Source of the DNA: Paeniglutamicibacter psychrophenolicus
GTDB taxonomy: Bacteria > Actinomycetota > Actinomycetes > Actinomycetales > Micrococcaceae
DNA length: 64,000 nucleotides
Direction: 5' to 3'
NCBI RefSeq assembly: GCF_030812255.1
Contig: NZ_JAUSSH010000014.1
Span: 49,581-113,580 of the forward strand
Position numbers and translations under genes: made by a program. Under the pieces are notes generated by a model. That model saw nothing but the letters and a program-made list of their open reading frames with translations, had not been told where the DNA came from and ran no database searches. This document shows positions 63,924-64,000 of this stretch, in pieces (position 1 is the first letter of the stretch; every line of letters starts with the position of its first letter).

Positions 63924-64000
63924 GGCGGCCCGGCCGGCGGGCGACGCGCCCCGGGGTGCCCCACCCGGGCGCGCGCCCGCCGGGGGCGCCCCATACAACA

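Overview
The window is 64 kb of high-GC DNA from an actinobacterium, most likely of the Micrococcaceae (Arthrobacter group). This rests on the gene set: AdnAB helicase-nuclease, UvrD2 with an HRDC tail, a fused 2-oxoglutarate enzyme (Kgd), a SigH/RshA redox sigma pair, the 24-residue ribosomal protein bL37, the Cds1 cysteine desulfhydrase and a UPF0182 membrane protein. Several of these sit in an order I recall from mycobacterial chromosomes. The family and genus are inferred. There is no phage, integrase, transposase, CRISPR array or rRNA. Both window ends are artificial: hemL is cut at the left, and the right end carries a 28-base G run that looks like an assembly artefact.

Layout. 1-10.4 kb: end of hemL, an APC permease, a GNAT acetyltransferase, a DUF222-HNH nuclease, a dead second copy of metQ, the metNIQ methionine importer and a DnaQ-like exonuclease. 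10.4-23 kb: a genome-maintenance block with an alkyltransferase-like protein, adnA, adnB, a phosphotransferase with a long disordered tail, nudC and uvrD2. 23-31.3 kb: a RiPP-type ThiF/E1-like protein opposite a YgjP-type metallopeptidase, a DUF2342 protein, a PDZ-S16 protease and UPF0182. 31.3-38.6 kb: two initiator tRNA genes, a disordered DUF2568 membrane protein, the hisN-dtxR-crcB-crcB operon and aroA-rsgA. 38.8-45 kb: sigH-rshA, bL37, a degenerate SGNH protein and kgd. 45-54.7 kb: two CNNM/CorC-type proteins, a zinc ABC transporter, a cupin, Zur, an MBL-fold protein, and the divergent cds1/sulfurtransferase pair. 54.8-63.8 kb: an alcohol dehydrogenase, a HIT protein, HrpA and a three-gene ABC importer of the ABC_sub_bind (TrpXYZ-like) type.

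How the genes fit together. Repair and nucleotide-pool functions form one block. Metal and ion homeostasis recurs: Zur with its transporter, a DtxR-type regulator, fluoride channels and CorC-like proteins. Sulfur handling is represented by MetNIQ, Cds1, the sulfurtransferase and the thiol-stress sigma factor.

The strongest regulatory signals are two. (a) At least nine genes have a TANNNT -10 hexamer ending 6-9 bases before the start codon, implying leaderless mRNAs; this also decides several start sites. (b) sigH has a perfect GGAAT-N18-GTT promoter before a long, Shine-Dalgarno-led start, and a second -10 directly before an internal ATG. That is the arrangement that yields two isoforms of Streptomyces SigR. 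I found no wholly new multi-gene system. The best candidates for unexplored biology are the orphan RiPP-type E1-like/metallopeptidase pair, the repeat-expanded AdnAB pair and the tailed phosphotransferase.
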